Shown one piece after another: positions 31,623-43,507 of a DNA stretch of 64,000 nucleotides. The stretch's first letter is position 1. Each line of letters starts with the position of its first letter. The stretch lies in contig JAWWNJ010000103.1 of NCBI GenBank assembly GCA_037176885.1, forward strand, positions 620,001 to 684,000, read 5' to 3'. The DNA is from Favolaschia claudopus. Lineage: Eukaryota; Basidiomycota; Agaricomycetes; Agaricales; Mycenaceae. Below the pieces are notes generated by a model. That model was not told where the DNA came from, did no database searches, and saw only the letters and a list, made by a program, of their open reading frames with translations. The translations under genes and the position numbers were made by a program.

Positions 31623-32673
31623 AGAGTCCATATTTGTCGCACTCGTTCAGAATTGCCCTCCCACGAGTATTTTCTGTCGCATCGGAAGAGATCCTTGGCC
31701 AGTTCTCCGTGAATTTCGTAACTTGATCTGATCCTGTTCGGCCGTTTATATCAGTGAGAAGCAGAACAGGCTTCTCAGCGCTAGCACTACAAACAGCGAT
31801 GGTTTCCCAGAGTTGTTGAATGGGCTCCACGTCGGTCCAACCCTGCCATCGAGATGTTTCCGGAGGTACTATATGCACCAACAAGCCACATTGAGCCTAA
31901 GTCCAGCACCAAAATATCGGGAGAGCTCAAGGGGGACTTGGCGAAATGAATATTATCGCGGATGAGAAGCGCATCCCGCCGCCACGACGTTCCGTTTGGA
32001 GCCTGGGCTTTCGAGGCAAGGAAATAAGCGAGAAACCTTTCGGAACGTCTGCAGGGTCCTCTTCGTCGGGCAGCATGTCCGTTTCCGCGAAAAACATTAT
32101 GTCGTATGGTGCGAGAAGGCCGTGGAAGTCAGGGCTGGTCAATTTCAGTGTGAAATGGTGATGTATATTCCAGTACATAATTTTAACATCAGAATTACCG
32201 ACTTCAGGAGCGTGCTGACTGGATCGTACGTTGATGTCCGTGTTGGTAGAGGTCGAGATTTGCCCAATGCCGTCACGGCGTCGCTCGCCTGTGTTGTGTC
32301 CTATCCCAGTTGATACAAATCCTGCAAGTCCTGCGGTCCCAGAGCCTGTTGTTGAGGTCGGCACATTTCCTGTCGGCGCAGATCCTGAATTCGGCGCAGC
32401 CTGAACGAAAGTCGGCCCATCAAACGCGAATCCAAATCCAGGCACATCGGCACATGCATAGGGAGAGGTCCATTGGTTAATCCGAGTCCAATTCCGCAAT
32501 TTTCTGTACCGTAAAAAGCAATAGAAGATCCAGGTATAGACAAAAGTGCAAAGCAAGAGCGGCAAGGGGAGCGGAGACATCGGACCGGGATTAGCGGTTG
32601 CCATGCGGAGGTGACCGGAAGGATACCCGACTTGTCCGAATGTCGTGCAGGATGCCAGCAAAGCATCGTCCAT
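31511..32673 (-). pseudogene. LINE ORF2 N-terminus and endonuclease
   Basis: The 5' frame (to about 31927) holds a low-complexity N-terminus and then VKIMYWNIHHHF and YDIMFFAETDML, the Asn and Glu motifs of the exonuclease-endonuclease-phosphatase domain. After a frame change near 31965 it continues ALLIRDNIHFAKSPLSSPDI and VLLLTDINGRTGS (catalytic D-x-N). Catalytic residues are kept, but the reading frame is broken. Confidence 0.82.
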
Positions 32674-33473
32674 CGACGAGCAGAGGTGGCTGAGAGGGTG
32701 AGGTTCGGATCCAAGGTGGCCAGTAGCATGCCCGACGTAAGGGGGTATCCGTGCCCATGGTTCTGGAAGTCCATCCGACGCAAGTAACCGTTGTCAGCTC
32801 AGTGGGGACAAGCACGGTGTGGGGTCCATTTCGCGCCAGGTGAGGGTCAAAAACGTCCGATCCAGTTGGCCAGGGTGCGAACGAGCCCTCGGGGTCCAAT
32901 ACGAAGTCCGACACGGGTCCACGGCGGTCCAATATCAAGAATTTCTCCGTCGGCACAAATACGCGAAAATCGCCCATTCCCGTCCAAAGCAGCGTATAGC
33001 TCCGAGATAAAGACCTCCATCCATTGGGTATCCAACCTCCAGACGGTGGTGCACGTTGTGGACCGAGTAAAGTATGTTTTTGCGAGGATTCAAAAATCGA
33101 CATGGTGGTAGAGTGCGGCAAAGGGTGGTTGTTCTGTCTCCTGTAGACAAGACAAGACATACAAAGGGATAACCTGATTGGCTGCTCACCTGGTCAGCTG
33201 CTGATCTGTTCCGTCATCTTCTCCGGAGTCCGAGGAATTCAATCAACGGGTCCCGTGATCGCGTGCCCGTCGTCGCGTCCTGTACGCTCATGTCTTCTGC
33301 GTCGTTCCCTCTTCTTCCTCTCCTCTGTCTCATGTCTTACCATGTTTATGTAATGTTAAGGCAGCTGCTGCTCATGCTATGTGACTCAATCCCCGGTTCC
33401 TCATCAGTTTTTCTCAGCCGACGGCAGATGAAGCTAGCCCATGGCCTATATGACTCAGAAGTAAGAACCAGTA
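32674..33473. other. LINE 5' region or flank; no separate gene recognised
   Basis: Overlapping frames of up to 189 codons on the minus strand (32591-33160) have no recognisable motif. It may contain the LINE leader. CTCCGGAGTCCGAGGA at about 33222 recurs near 34260. Confidence 0.4.
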
Positions 33474-34070
33474 GTGTCCTTGGGCGATAGTATCTCCAGC
33501 GAATCAACTTCCAGCAAGCGCTCAGTGGGTCAGAAACGACGTCGGGAAAGGGAGGGCCGAAAATTTCTAACCCGTGGTAAGCAGGACAGATTTTGTTCAT
33601 GGTACGAGGTTCGATCTAAGCTTTGCGAGAAGTCACGGTCACGGCGTTCTGTCGCTCAACGTGCACGATGACAGCGGGAGCTTGCAGACAAGATTGAGTC
33701 TGAGCTCACTCAAGTGATGTCATCACCGATAAGCATGAGTCGCGCTCAAGAGCTCAGAAATTCCGGAGACAAGTTGAGGTTGCTCAGCGACGCCTCGAAG
33801 CTCACCCTGACTGTGGTATGTGCTGCGCACAATTTCTTGCTTGCTTTTGTGTGCGGTTTTGACAATAGATGCAACGGAGTCCCTGGAGTCAGTTGTCGTC
33901 ACAGATAAGCATGCGTTTTGCTCCGGAACTCAGAGATTACGTAGGCAAGCTGAGGCTGTTCAGCGACGTCTTCAAGCTTGGCCTGATTGCGGTCTGTGCT
34001 GTTCTCATTATTTGGTTTATACTGTGCTCAGTTTGACAATAGATGTAACGGCGTCCCTCACAATATTTTT
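33474..34070 (+). pseudogene. Decayed intron-containing gene with a tandem exon-intron duplication
   Basis: A basic stretch (KRSVGQKRRREREGRKFLTR) ends at an in-frame TGA (33669-33671), beyond which the frame continues. Two units follow: SMSRAQELRNSGDKLRLLSD (first) and SMRFAPELRDYVGKLRLFSD (second). Each is followed by a similar GT…TTGACAATAG intron (33816-33868 and 33992-34042). Unit length is 176 bp. A third exon start (ATGTAACGGCG) carries a stop. Conserved splice signals suggest this was once a real gene with a duplicated exon. Family unknown. Confidence 0.45.
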
Positions 34071-35211
34071 ATCGTAAAGAGAGCCATTAGAGGGAATGCG
34101 CAGGATCCACTCCCCATGTTAATTTGTCAGTTCTGACTATTATGATTTGTTTCTTGAGGTTCAGATTCTCATGTTGTGAGGTTCTGTTTCCCCTACGAGT
34201 GTCATCCTGGTTGTAACCTGTCGGTCTGTACTCTCTCCGTACGCCTCTGCTGATTCTTGCTCCGGAGTCCGAGGATGTCGATCAAAGCCTCCAAGCCAAT
34301 TCATCTGCTCCCAAGGCAACTCTTTGCTCTCAATGCACTGCTACAAGTTCTGATGGCTTTTGGAATCTTAGCCGACATCGACACGGTGCGACTCGCTGCC
34401 AACCTTTGCTCCTCATCAACCAGAAGCTTCGTTTTCTTCAGGGTAAAATGTCTATTGAGTTTTTTTTTACCTTGGGTTCCATCATGTTTCCAGAGATGTG
34501 TTGTTAAGTAGGCGCACTCAGTTTGGTTACAGACGCAACCAAATCCTTGGACATGTGACTGGAATACAATGAAGACTATTTTTCACGTTTCCAGAACGAG
34601 AGTCAGTGGAAAAGAATACATAGAATATATTTACAGTCCAATGGAAACTAATATTTCTAAATACACTGCTCAATCCTGCTCCGAGAATGATTTGGCTTCT
34701 TACCTATGTATGAGCATTATTAATATTTGACTCTTCTTCCTCTCCTCCCTATACATGTCACCGAGTTTTGTTCAGGGTCATAAGTAGGTCTGTCATGGAT
34801 CTCTTCATTGGGACAAGTGTCCGAGGTGTTTTCTTCTTCTCAATCTCAAATGACTGGTGCTATTCACAGAGTAAGAGTACATGAATGGCTGTACTAATAG
34901 TATTGACCTGGCATTTTGAGCGGGACTCGGAAACAAGGACGCGAGGAACCAACCACAGGTTGGTGACAAGGGTCCAAGAGATAATCTGAGACTCTGAACT
35001 CATGCATAGTGTGCACATCCGCAACTCAGTTGCACTCAGATTCTTCCTTCAAGTTCTTGAATTCCAAGAATCATATCATTCGTAGCGAAGCACGAGTTCC
35101 TGCTAGTACGAAACAAAATGCATGGTATAGTGCAAGAGGCACACAAACTTGTTGCCAAGATACAAGGAAATCTATGGAATGTACAGTACTTTATAGCAAA
35201 ACTTGAGGGAA
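34071..35211. other. No gene recognised
   Basis: AT-rich sequence with short frames only. The CTCCGGAGTCCGAGGA string near 34260 links it to the region at 33222. Confidence 0.45.
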
Positions 35212-35385
35212 TACTGTAGCAATCTGTATGACTGAAACGTAACGCGTAACGGCGGCCTGTTTCTGCTTACAAACCACCCATATAAGGCAGGTCACCTTCC
35301 ATAAAAGGGTGATTTGTAAGCCGTTTCAGCCGTTTCAGCCTGTAACGGTCCATTTTGCGTTTCAGTCATACAGATTGCTACAGTA
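35212..35385. mobile_element. 170-bp TA-flanked MITE
   Basis: Inverted repeats starting CTGTAGCAATCTGTATGACT on both strands bound 35214-35383, with TA on each side. No coding capacity. It lies immediately beyond the helicase remnant. Confidence 0.85.
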
Positions 35386-36870
35386 CAATATTCGGTGTAC
35401 AATTGGACTGTGACCGTGCGGTAGAAGAATTTTGACACGGTGCCGAGACGTGGCTCGGGAGAGAGCAACATAAAGCTGTCCATGTGTGAAGACGGGCATG
35501 CGGAGGTCAAGGCCAACATATTTTACTGACTGCCCCTGCGCCTTGTTGATGACATAGCAAATGCAAGCCGAAGAGGGAACTGGAGGCGCAAAAGTGTGAA
35601 AGAAAGATCATTTGTGATGTTTGGGGGCGTCAACATGATTCGGGGTATTTGAGTAACTTCGCCACTGTGCTCTCCGCCCAAGATTTCAGCCTCCAAAACG
35701 CGATCAGACATTCGTCGTACCACCAGTCGGGTGCCGTTACAAAGGCCCGAAGAAGGTGAGAGGTTCCGAAGAAGGATGACTGGACAGCCATTCTTGAGAG
35801 TCAGCTCTCCAGGGGAGAGACCAGAAGCATTCAAGGAGCGCAGATACTCGGCAGGGATCTCATCATTTCTTATGGGGTCATGAGCACCCCGCTCTCTTGA
35901 CACGCTATCAGCACTGGTGAAGGTTCGACTGTCGCCCCGCATGCGTTCCAAAATGAGTCCATCAACGTCGCCATTCCGAGCTGCCAAGATGGTGCGCTCG
36001 AGAAAGAAAAGTGGAGGTGGCGTTGATCCAGCAATCCCCGGGAATATTGAGTCAATGAGGTTCTCGCTTTCGCGAGTGATCATATCCGCTGGGAGCTCAA
36101 GATTCCCCTCGGAATCATTGATTGTCCCATGCCCGACGTCTAGTAGCCACTGCGCAAATTCTGTTTCCTCTGCACCAACATCAAGCCGCATGTTCTGAGT
36201 GAGCGTGAGCACCTCCGTAAACTGCCAAAGGTACGACCGGAATATTGACGCGTCTAATATCTCCTCTGGTGTCCCCTTTGGTACAACAGGCAAGATCTGT
36301 TTGGGGTCACCACCGAGAAGCATAGTCAGGCCTCCGAAACGACGGGTATTACCACAGAGATCACGTAGAGTACTCCACGGCTTCATGACATTTACGATCA
36401 TGCATGGGAGCTTCGTCCCATATGCCTAGTTTTGCAGCACGCATGAGGCCGCCACGTAGACTCTCCTTGAAAATGGAGCAGGTGGACTCGTCGTTGAGGC
36501 CATCAATGGGGATTTTGAACACAGAGTGTGCCGTTCGCCGACCACGTAAGAGTAGCGCAGCGATCCCGGAGGAAGCAACACAGAGGACCACACATGACTG
36601 GCCGCGAAAATGATGAGCGAGTGAATTGTAGAGGAAAGTTTTGCCAGTGCCTCCAGCACCAGAGACGAAGAAGAGCTTTCCGAGGTTGTTGTTTTTGACA
36701 GATTCGACAACTTTGTCGAAAGCAGACTGCTGCTTGGGGTTCATCTGAGCATAATTCTCTATTCCATGTGCACGTTCCTCCGCTGGGCTTAGTCTGAACG
36801 AGCTCGGAGTTGGCGGGTCTGATCAAGGACCTCGGATTTGTCACGGCTGTCACGTCAGGTGCGCTTTCCC
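35386..36870 (-). pseudogene. PIF1-type helicase, C-terminal part (Helitron-like)
   Basis: Begins within IENYAQMNPKQQSAFDKVV (from about 36790; ATG at 36744). Walker A is FVSGAGGTGKTF, Walker B LGIWDEAPMHDR, motif III MLLGGDPKQILPVV, motif IV LTQNMRL, then GCPVILLRNLSPSSGLCNGT. The last motifs (VINKAQGQSVKYVGLDL and LYVALSRATSRHRVKILL) lie in another frame from about 35560, so there is at least one frameshift there, and another near 36400 where the two long frames overlap. PIF1-like sequence with this domain pattern occurs in Helitron RepHel proteins; the Rep/HUH domain and Helitron ends are absent. Helicase activity unwinds DNA 5'-3'; this copy cannot be intact. Confidence 0.85.
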
Positions 36871-37083
36871 ACACGGTTCCAAAAAGAGCGAATTAGCGAC
36901 TGCAAAGCGACTGTACGGCCAATGGCAGTGTAGTTTGGGGTCCAGGCAGCTTAGAAGACTCTCGAATCCTGTTTGCAGCTTTTTTCTGATGAGAAAATTG
37001 TTGATTTGACTTCGTATGCGAGCCTTTTCTTGGAAGCCACAAGGTTCAGCCTAGTCTCGGTAGGTATGTCGGTCAAAGTGCAC

Positions 37084-37378
37084 ATTTAAGTTTCCGAGAC
37101 TTTTTTGCACTTTCCGACACTTTTATCGCATAATTTCGTGTTTCCGACACTTTTCAGGCGTCAAAGAAAGTGTCGCAAGAACGTCGAAATCCCGACACTT
37201 TTATTTCGGTGAGTTGAGATTCCGACACTTTTATTTCAACCCTTCGAACCTGCCGACGCCTTTTCTGACGGCACTCGAATCCCGACACTTGTGCAAGAAT
37301 GACAACGCCACAGAGTGTCGAGATTGAAATCACGACACTTTTTATTTGCGAAGTCATTTCCCGACACTTTTATTTGAG
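37084..37378 (+). repeat. Cluster of CCGACACTTTTATTT motifs
   Basis: About nine direct, variably spaced copies of TTCCCGACACTTTTATTT or close variants (near 37091, 37113, 37141, 37186, 37220, 37252, 37279, 37331, 37360), plus a reverse AAAGTGTCG near 37166. It has the look of transposase-binding subterminal repeats or a binding-site array. It abuts the TA-flanked MITE at 37391. Confidence 0.7.
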
Positions 37379-37390
37379 TGGGACATTACG

Positions 37391-37766
37391 TACAGTTGCG
37401 GCAAAATCAATTTACTTACCAAATAAAGAAATTTTCATCAAACCCGCTCTACCGCACAGCAAAACCACCACAAGCACGTTGAAATGGCACAAAGGGCCTA
37501 TACTCCTGGAATTGAGCCGGGCTACGCACAAAAAAAAAAAACCGGATTCGTCATGTTTCTCACTGCCTTTGGCTGCACTTTATGAGACAAAGTTGCTGGT
37601 TATCCCGGCGAAACCAATACAAAGGAGCCAGTTTTTCTACATCAGGAATACAGGCCAGCAGTTCTTAGTATTCTTATCAACTTACCGCTCGAAAAAAACG
37701 AGCAAAAGGAGCGAATTGACGAGAATTTCCTTATTTAGTAAGTAAATTGATTTTACCGCAACTGTA
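37391..37766. mobile_element. 372-bp MITE with TA duplication and CAGT ends
   Basis: Inverted repeats of more than 40 bp, starting CAGTTGCGGCAAAATCAATT (left) and CAGTTGCGGTAAAATCAATT (right complement), bound 37393-37764, with TA flanking each end. The CAGT start and TA duplication fit the pogo/Tc1-mariner group. Frames within are short. Confidence 0.9.
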
Positions 37767-39039
37767 GAATCAAATGAGTAAGATAGGTGTAAGATAGGTG
37801 TCACGCCGATGCGGCACCCTTATATAAGCATTACGTTTGCACAGCCACCCGCCATTTGGTCAACTACTCTTTTTCGTCTTTGGCTGCTTTGAGAGACTCG
37901 GAATTTTTTTTCGAAGATGAGCCAAGTAAGACCGAGCCTCCAAGCAGAATCTAGCAGCTTTTGCAATGGTGTCATAGTCTCTCTAAGACAGACGCTATAA
38001 CTGAACGCTCGTACCTCGCTAGTTATATGGTGTCATGCATTGAGTTTGCACCAAAGTGATAAAATACAGTACTTATGTAGACTCGTAGAGTGGGTTGAAT
38101 TGGACCTAAGCATTTGATCTCTCCATTGTGGATCCCCAATGGAGTCAGAATACTTTGCAAAGCAATACAGACTACATCATCAGAATGAATTCCACCCCTA
38201 CAGACATGCAGTACTTGTTCCAGCTGGAGTATGTACAGTAGTAGGACCAAGGAAGGTCCCAATACGGTGGAAGAGCCGAGTCGTCGAGCCATTTGTCTTG
38301 AAAGCAGTAAAAAGCTGTGTTTACCGCATTTGGGGGGAGTCCCTTTACGTGTGATGATCAATGTGTCAAATCCTCCGATGACCTCTTGGTTCGCGCCGCG
38401 TGCCGGTCACGAGAATGCGCACGGGTTGCTGTACGTAAGCTTATGTAATCCGCCAAATCTCCACCCCCATTCTACGAAAACACAATGAAAATTGGTTTGG
38501 AAGGTTTTAGACCTGGGTTGTTTTTTTTGAAAAGATAGTCTTATAACTTTCCAACCAGGAGATATTACAGTGTTTTACCGCCGATTGGGACTCCATCACT
38601 GAATGGGACGAATCCAGTTTTCCTGCCCAATCTTCACTACTGACCCATAAGATTTGACGTATATGTACCTTGTATCATTGCCTTAGTACCCATGAAGCCA
38701 ATTGTCAACTGAGGCAGCCGATGTCTTGCATTGTGCACATCATTAGCATTGCGCTAAAGACCCAAAACATTTTGAGCTTTGATGTGCGAAGCAATGAGAG
38801 ATAAAATCTGAGATTTTTCTACGGGTAAAATACAACTATTTGAAGGTTAACTGCACACTTCCGAGGGCAATCCAGACCCTAAAGAACACAGGATTGAGAA
38901 TTATACAGTGGATACGCCCAAATGGAACAGTCACATCACACTTGCCTGATTTGGGACACGGCCGAAAATTTGCTTCCTGCCACTGAAAACGCGTCCTCGT
39001 CTGCCCTTCTTGATCAACCACCAATCGACGCGTTCTAAC
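37767..39039. other. No gene recognised; possible left end of the pogo element
   Basis: TA-CAGTGGATACGCCCAAATGG at 38903-38922 has the form of a pogo-type left terminus before the transposase, but I could not find its inverted partner downstream. Otherwise only short frames occur. Confidence 0.4.
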
Positions 39040-41355
39040 ATGGTCAAGCATGCCGAATCTGACCGGTCCAAGTCAAAGTTTGCAAAAGTCGAGGAGGACT
39101 GGGTTATACGCGCCGCCACAATTTACAATGAAGGCCAGGGATCGTCTTCGGGCCCGCCCCTGAGTCTTCAAAAAGCTATTGACAAGGCACAGGAGGAGTA
39201 CCATGCTCAGACCGGCCTTGTCTTGAAGCTTGCCAAGTCTCGAGTCCATCGACGCGTCCACGGAGGCAGGAGTCGACAAGAAGCCGCGGACGAGAGAAAC
39301 TGGCTCACCCCCGAGGAAGTCAAAATTGTCATTGACTTCGCAATCGAATATGCGAACCGCGGCTTTGCTCTGAGCCACAAGCGCTTGAAAGAGCACGTCG
39401 ACTCCATCTTGCGTGCACGACTGGGCGACAAGTTCCCGGCTGAAGGCGTCGGGAAGCAGTGGACGGCGCGCTTCGTCTCCGACCACCCCCAGTTGAGGAC
39501 GTACTGGTCGCGAGCATTGGACAAGTCGCGTGCGCGTGCCGTCAACCCGACGACAAAGGCGGAATACTTCGATTTGCTGGAAGAAGTTATTGCGGGTGCG
39601 GGCGGTGACGATAGAATTCCCGACGAGCTGATATGGGGGGCGGATGAGTCTGGGTTTCAAAAGGGGATAGGGCAGCGCGAACGGGTCATAGGAGGGTCGG
39701 GGAACAAGACACAACATCAGCAGCGCAGCGGAGATCGAGAGAATATCACCATCCTTGTAACCATCTGCGGCGACGGCACCACACATCCACCAGCCGTGAT
39801 CTTCAAAGGCGAGGGGTTCCAGGTCAAGTGGAAGCAAAACAATCCTACAGATGCATCGTCAGTCAATGATCCTTGATCTAATTTGCTACTGACCATCCTC
39901 CGTAGCCTGGGGTACTCAAAGAAAGGCTACATTGATGGGGAGATCAGTGTTGAGTGGATCAAAGACTTCGATCTGAAGACGCGCGCCAAGGCGGCAGGTC
40001 GACGCCGTCTTCTCCTCCTCGACGGACACGCCTCACAATAAACTGCCGCCTTCCTTCTGTATGCTCGAGAAAACCGGATCGAAGTCGTGGGGTATCCTTC
40101 ACACAGTACACATATCTACCAAGGTCTTGAAGTTGCAATTTTCGGCGCGTTCAAGACCAACTGGAGTGAAGTCCGTGACCGCTGGGAGCGCGAAGGGCAT
40201 ACAGTTGACAAGACCAACTTCCTCGCCGTCTACGCGGAAGCGCATTTCAAAACCCTCACGCCCGAGAACATTAAAGCCGCTTTCAAGAAAACCGGGGTCA
40301 TTCCAATGAACCGAGACGTTATTACTGAGAAGATGATGGCACCGAGCATCGAGTCGTCGTCGCGCGGCGTGCTTCCTGTCCAGCAGTCGAGTCCAGTCAA
40401 ATGCATGTCGAACATGATTGCGGATTATCTGGATTATCAAAAAATACAAGCTGCTAATGTCGACGAACCTGTTGCGACGTCGTCCGCTATTCCCACTGCA
40501 CTTTCGACCCCTCCCTCCGGCTCCCCGACGTCGACTTCTGCCTCCTCTTCAGCTGCGGGTATTTGTCCCCCATCCGTTCCCTTATTTGCGCGTTCGGGTG
40601 GACAGCCTGGAAAGCACATCAGCAGCGTTCCTCCTCTCGTCCTCACCCCTCAAATCCACTTCGATGCCCCCTCTCTTCAAACCACTCACCATTTCCCCTC
40701 AACGACGCGTCTCCCGTTATGCCGAACTACTCAACCGACCCGTTGCTAGTGCCCGCGAGCAGGAGCTTCGCGATGCTCTGCTAGTAGGTGATCTTCGGGA
40801 CGAGGGGAGAAAGGTAGCGATGGTGGAAATGCAGGCGGGGGTGGTCCTTGCAGGAATGTATGCTGAGCGTGCGCAGCGTCAGTTGCAGGCGGCTGATGAG
40901 AGGAAGGGGAAGGAGAAGAGCGGGGGGAAGCTGAAGATGGGCTATGGTAAGGCGAAATGGTTCACCCCGGACGCATTCATCCAATTGTGTGTCGAGGATG
41001 AGCGGACCAAAGCGGAGGAAGCGGCAGCAAAGAAGGGGCGGAAAGGGGAGCGACAGAGACACGCCGTTGTGCTGGCAGAGTGGAAGAAGAAGAATGATCA
41101 GATCCGAGAGCGCAATGAGGCGAAAAAGGCGGAGTACGGGGCAGAGAAGGCAGGTGGGAGTTGGAAAAGGAGCAGGCCAAGCTTGTTGGGCGACGCCCGG
41201 GTTGGCTGAAACCGAAGTGGAAGGATTGGGATCCAGAGGTTCTGTTACCCAGGCCAAAAAAGTCGAAGAGCGGGGAGGACGACGAGGACGATGAGAGCGA
41301 GGATGGGGAGGACGATGACGGCTCGGACGCTGATTGGATTCCGGAAGTATTTTAG
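39040..41355 (+). pseudogene. Pogo/Fot1-type (CENP-B-like) transposase
   Basis: Start at ATG 39040 (MVKHAESDRSKSKF). Order: N-terminal helix-turn-helix, CENP-B-type DNA-binding region (WLTPEEVKIVIDFAIEYANR, WTARFVSDHPQLRTYWSRAL), then DDE_1 core with first Asp in IWGADESGF. A 48-bp intron (39858-39905, GTCAGT…GTAG) joins …NPTDAS to LGYSKKGYIDGEI. LLLLDGHASQ carries the second Asp, followed by TAA at 40039-40041. In YQGLEVAIFGAFK the usual third Asp reads Glu. A long Ser/Pro-rich then charged tail changes frame near 40700 and 41165 and ends EDDDGSDADWIPEVF. The nonsense codon and two frameshifts make it inactive. Confidence 0.88.
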
Positions 41356-41611
41356 CCGAGCTGATGTGACACGTCCGATAAGTTTTCACCTAATAATAAT
41401 AAAGTTCCATTTTTATAGTAACTGGACGCCGTTTACGGCGTATGATGCTACTCTAAACATGAGATTCTACTATTGATTGCATTTATATGGGTGGGAGTGG
41501 TTTTCATGGGTTCAGTAGGAGTAATCCCGGGGGTGAGGGAGAGCAGGGAATTTGTGAATACGTGAGGGGTGTGGGAGCAAGAGGAAGGGGCAGGGATTGG
41601 CATTGGGGGAA

Positions 41612-43301
41612 TTAATCCGTGGGGAAAAACGGCCCCGATGCATGGTGCTCGGCCGCGATGCGTCGAAGAATCGACTGACGGACGGGACATGCAGGATCGG
41701 TGGATCGGTGCTGCCCGCCGCATCCCCGGAGGGCGCATTTGAGCACGATATGGGTGCATCCAGAGGAATTGGCACGACAGGGAGTCTTGTGGGGGCAGCG
41801 GCAGTTCGAAGTGGGGTGGTCAGAAGCGCAGGTGCCGCAAACAGAAGGTCGTTTGCACTGCGCGGCTATATGTCCAAAACGGTAACAGTTAAAGCACTGC
41901 ATGGGCTGCGGGCAATACTTCTCGGTGCGATGGAGGTGACCGTGAAGAGCGAGCTTATTCGTAATGAAGTAATTCGCCACATCCCGATCATTGAAGTGCA
42001 GAACCAATGACGAGAATTTCTTGGTCTTTCGAACCTGCTCGCTGGAACGGCGTCCGATCCAGTGAACTCGGACCAGACTCTCGTGGTCGACTTCATTCGT
42101 ATCTGCTAGCTCCAGAATGTCGTTCTCCCACGAGTCATTGCTCGCATCCAAAGTGCCATTACCAACATTGAAGCCAGTGGGGACACGATGCATGACAACA
42201 GCGTAGGAGGGGAAACGAAATTGGAGCAGACTGGAGAATGCGGGCAGCCAGTCGTTGAGGTATTCCTGAAGGACCTCTACCTCTTCGACTCTCGCGAGTG
42301 TAAGACGGATGTCTCCGTTGCGATATTTCGCAACAGCACGAGCCGATGGGTGGATAGGGGAGTCAAACTCCATCTGGTTCATGAGTGCATTGAACTGTTG
42401 TTGGATTGCGAAGTGGGTGTCGTTGGCGAACGCCTTGTGGAGGGGGTCAATATGAGATCACGTGATGTGTCACGGGTGACGTGGGAAGGGGCGAGTGACG
42501 TGGCGGGTGTGCTGGCGGAGGCCCCGGGAAGCTCCACCAAAGGGTTGTCCGCAAAATTTCCGGATTTTGGCCTCAAAAACCCAATTATCCGGGGCTCAAA
42601 AACCCAATATCGGACAAGGGTTGTGACGGGTCACAGACGTGACTCAGCCAGAAGAATGTCACGCAAAATGGCTAGAAATGTGAAAATTTCTCCCGCGCCC
42701 CGTAAAAGGCAGAAAATCGACGAATCTGGAGTTTTGCTCCTGCAAAATATGTGAGCTGAGGACAAGCTAGAAATTCTGCCCAACATCAAGAAAAAATCTA
42801 CCTCTCGAGCCCTCAAAAACCTAATTTAGGGACAAGGCTTGGGCAAATTTGTCGCCCCAATCGCCTCAAAAACCCAATTTGGGGACAAGGATTTGGCCAA
42901 ATTTCGGTCTCAAAAACCCAATTTTGCGGACAACCCTTTGGTGGAGCTTCCCGGGGCCTGCTGGCGGCGACAGAAGCATAGGATTTGTCTGGGGTGCTGG
43001 TGGATGCAGGAGTGGTTTGGGTGGTCAAAGTGGGTAGGGATTCCAGTTTCGTCATAATGGTGTCCAGTTTTGTGGTCAGGGACTCGATGCGGGTGGTATT
43101 TGAGTTGGCAGCAGGCTGCTGTACAAGTGCGGCGGCAAGCGCTCGAATGGTATTCCAGTCGGCAAGAGGAACGGTGCAGGATTTAGCATTGGTAGTTTTG
43201 GGAAGTTTAACAGCGTAGATTATTTTGTGAAGATTCTGGATGGTAGCGCTGGGAAGCGCCCTGGGTGCAGATGGTGGTACCGGATCAAGAGGCATCTCCA
43301 A
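41612..43301 (-). pseudogene. LINE ORF1 (gag-like) interrupted by a MITE
   Basis: The N-terminal part (43301-42968) has KIIYAVKLPKTTNAKSC and a coiled coil (TRIESLTTKLDTIMTKLESL), ending SYASVAAS. After the MITE it resumes with a TGA near 42452, then DPLHKAFANDTHFAIQQQFN and ALARVEEVEVLQ-type ORF1 sequence (LARVEEVEVLQEYLNDWLPA), VMHRVPTGFN, and zinc knuckles CFNCYRFGHIAAQC and CGTCASDHPTSNC plus a third Cys-His cluster. This is the RNA-binding ORF1 protein of Tad-like LINEs. No ORF2 follows at lower coordinates, where the pogo gene ends instead. Confidence 0.85.
42510..42967. mobile_element. 440-bp MULE-type MITE
   Basis: Inverted repeats starting GGCCCCGGGAAGCTCCACCA (about 38 bp) bound 42519-42958, flanked by the 9-bp duplication TGCTGGCGG (42510-42518, 42959-42967). 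Inside are several CTCAAAAACCCAAT repeats. A 9-bp duplication with long TIRs points to the Mutator-like group. It sits in the LINE ORF1. Confidence 0.88.
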
Positions 43302-43507
43302 GTTTTCACCTCAATCTGACTTGATATAGCCCTACATCCCGTGGATAAACCCAGAAACACGGTACAATCATTGAGAACTGCGAGGACTTTGGGAAGCACT
43401 GTCAGCAACAATGACACAACAGCCAAATATCCTGAGATGTGCGACGAGGATCAAAATAAAATATTTGAAGTAATCCAGTGGACTGGCTAGGCTTCAGAGA
43501 GAGGTAT

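Larger units (their letters stand above)
28214..32673 (-). mobile_element. Non-LTR retrotransposon (agaricomycete LINE)
   Basis: Minus-strand ORF2 region with N-terminal endonuclease, RNase H-like domain, reverse transcriptase and C-terminal CCHC motif. The 3' flank (27869-28213) is probably 3' UTR; no poly(A) is seen. The endonuclease is broken by a frameshift near 31965 and by a 106-bp tandem duplication. An ORF1 for this copy was not identified upstream. Confidence 0.85.

Noticed and set aside
35386..36870. A complete Helitron
   Set aside because: Only the helicase C-terminal part is present; no Rep/HUH motif and no 5'-TC or CTRR-hairpin ends could be identified.
39073..39837. 254-codon minus-strand frame
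   Set aside because: Antisense shadow of the pogo transposase, which has domains, an intron and catalytic residues on the plus strand.
40781..41389. 202-codon minus-strand frame, Pro/Leu/Ser-rich
   Set aside because: Antisense of the charged tail of the pogo transposase.
42188..42754. 188-codon plus-strand frame
   Set aside because: Antisense of LINE ORF1 running through the MULE-type MITE.
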